Below, piece by piece: positions 5,346 to 5,537 of a stretch of DNA of 5,537 nucleotides. The translations under genes were made by a program, and so were the position numbers. The notes under the pieces are model-generated. The model was given only the letters and a program-made list of their open reading frames with translations, was not told the DNA's origin and did not search any database. Source of the stretch: Candidatus Latescibacterota bacterium (GTDB lineage Bacteria > JAAXHH01 > JABIQT01). Numbering within the stretch: position 1 is the stretch's first letter; the number at the start of each line of letters is the position of its first letter. Location: positions 1 through 5,537 of the forward strand of contig JABIQT010000232.1 of assembly GCA_018667995.1 (NCBI GenBank), given 5' to 3'.

Positions 5346-5537
5346 ATGCAGCAACCACGCGAAATTATCGACCGTCTGTTGCGTAACCGTCCTCCGTTCG
5401 AACGCATCGGGGTGTATGACCTGTTCTGGAGCGACACCCTGAGGAAGTGGGTGGACGAACAGCGGTACCCCGGAGATGCAGAAGGAGAACCGGTGTGTCA
5501 GATCGACCACTTTAACCTGGACATGGCCGGCGTGGGC
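5346..5537 (+). CDS. Uroporphyrinogen-decarboxylase-superfamily protein, N-terminal part (3' end outside window)
   Basis: Sixty-four codons run from ATG 5346 to the window edge without a stop. GAGAGG (5334-5339) sits 6 bases before the ATG, and an in-frame TAA at 5304-5306 makes this the first usable start. The product begins MQQPREIIDRLLRNRPPFER and continues IGVYDLFWSDTLRKWVDEQ, then IDHFNLDMAGVG. That order (PRE-x-x-x-R-x-L, FERIGVxxxFWxDTLxxW, then a D/Y-F-N/G-x-D-M-x-GVG turn) is typical of the URO-D-like branch found in strict anaerobes, often methyl- or demethyltransferases acting with corrinoid proteins, normally about 340-400 aa. True HemE has a different N-terminus. The metal-binding His/Cys residues that would support methyltransferase chemistry lie beyond the window. 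The superfamily call is fairly sure; the substrate is unknown. Confidence 0.75.
   Translation, partial: MQQPREIIDRLLRNRPPFERIGVYDLFWSDTLRKWVDEQRYPGDAEGEPVCQIDHFNLDMAGVG

Overview
The window looks like a piece of chromosome from an anaerobic bacterium, most plausibly a Desulfobacterota-type or similar C1-metabolising lineage. That placement is an inference. It rests on a formate-tetrahydrofolate ligase at the left edge, a uroporphyrinogen-decarboxylase-superfamily (corrinoid methyltransferase-like) gene at the right edge, bacterial Shine-Dalgarno sites and moderate GC content. No rRNA, tRNA or CRISPR array was seen.

Layout, left to right. (1) Bases 1-558 are the last 185 codons of formate-tetrahydrofolate ligase (+). 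(2) Bases 559-688 are a convergent intergenic region holding a long three-segment hairpin and a second 8-bp hairpin. (3) Bases 689-1308 (-) are a two-gene operon: a four-helix membrane protein of 139 aa followed, with TAATG stop-start overlap, by a 66-aa Cro/C1-type regulator. Its promoter is a perfect TTGACA, 17-bp spacer, TATTCT, with a perfect 13-bp palindrome over the -35 side. (4) Bases about 1386-2798 are a gene-poor stretch with decayed sequence. It contains two unrecognised same-frame ORFs separated by one TGA, an IS3-type OrfA transposase remnant carrying a stop and a frameshift, and the C-terminal end of a tryptophanase/tyrosine phenol-lyase gene broken by a one-base deletion. (5) Bases 2799-4879 (+) are an intact translationally coupled pair: a class V PLP-dependent aminotransferase and a D-2-hydroxyacid dehydrogenase. 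(6) Bases 4880-5345 are a spacer with several short palindromes and a probable remnant of a URO-D-family gene. (7) Bases 5346-5537 are the start of an intact URO-D-superfamily gene that runs off the window.

The aminotransferase and dehydrogenase have the chemistry of consecutive steps: a 2-hydroxyacid is oxidised to a 2-oxoacid, which is transaminated. This resembles the SerA/SerC steps of serine synthesis, but their substrates cannot be fixed from sequence. The dehydrogenase lacks ACT/regulatory domains, and its substrate-loop motif resembles erythronate-4-phosphate dehydrogenase as much as 3-phosphoglycerate dehydrogenase. The two window-edge genes fit folate- and corrinoid-dependent C1 metabolism.

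I do not see a convincing new biological system. The most informative observations are the readable decay events (IS remnant beside a truncated lyase, single-base lesions), the operator-like architecture of the small regulator operon, and the strong RNA-fold potential at 581-678 and 1426-1496.
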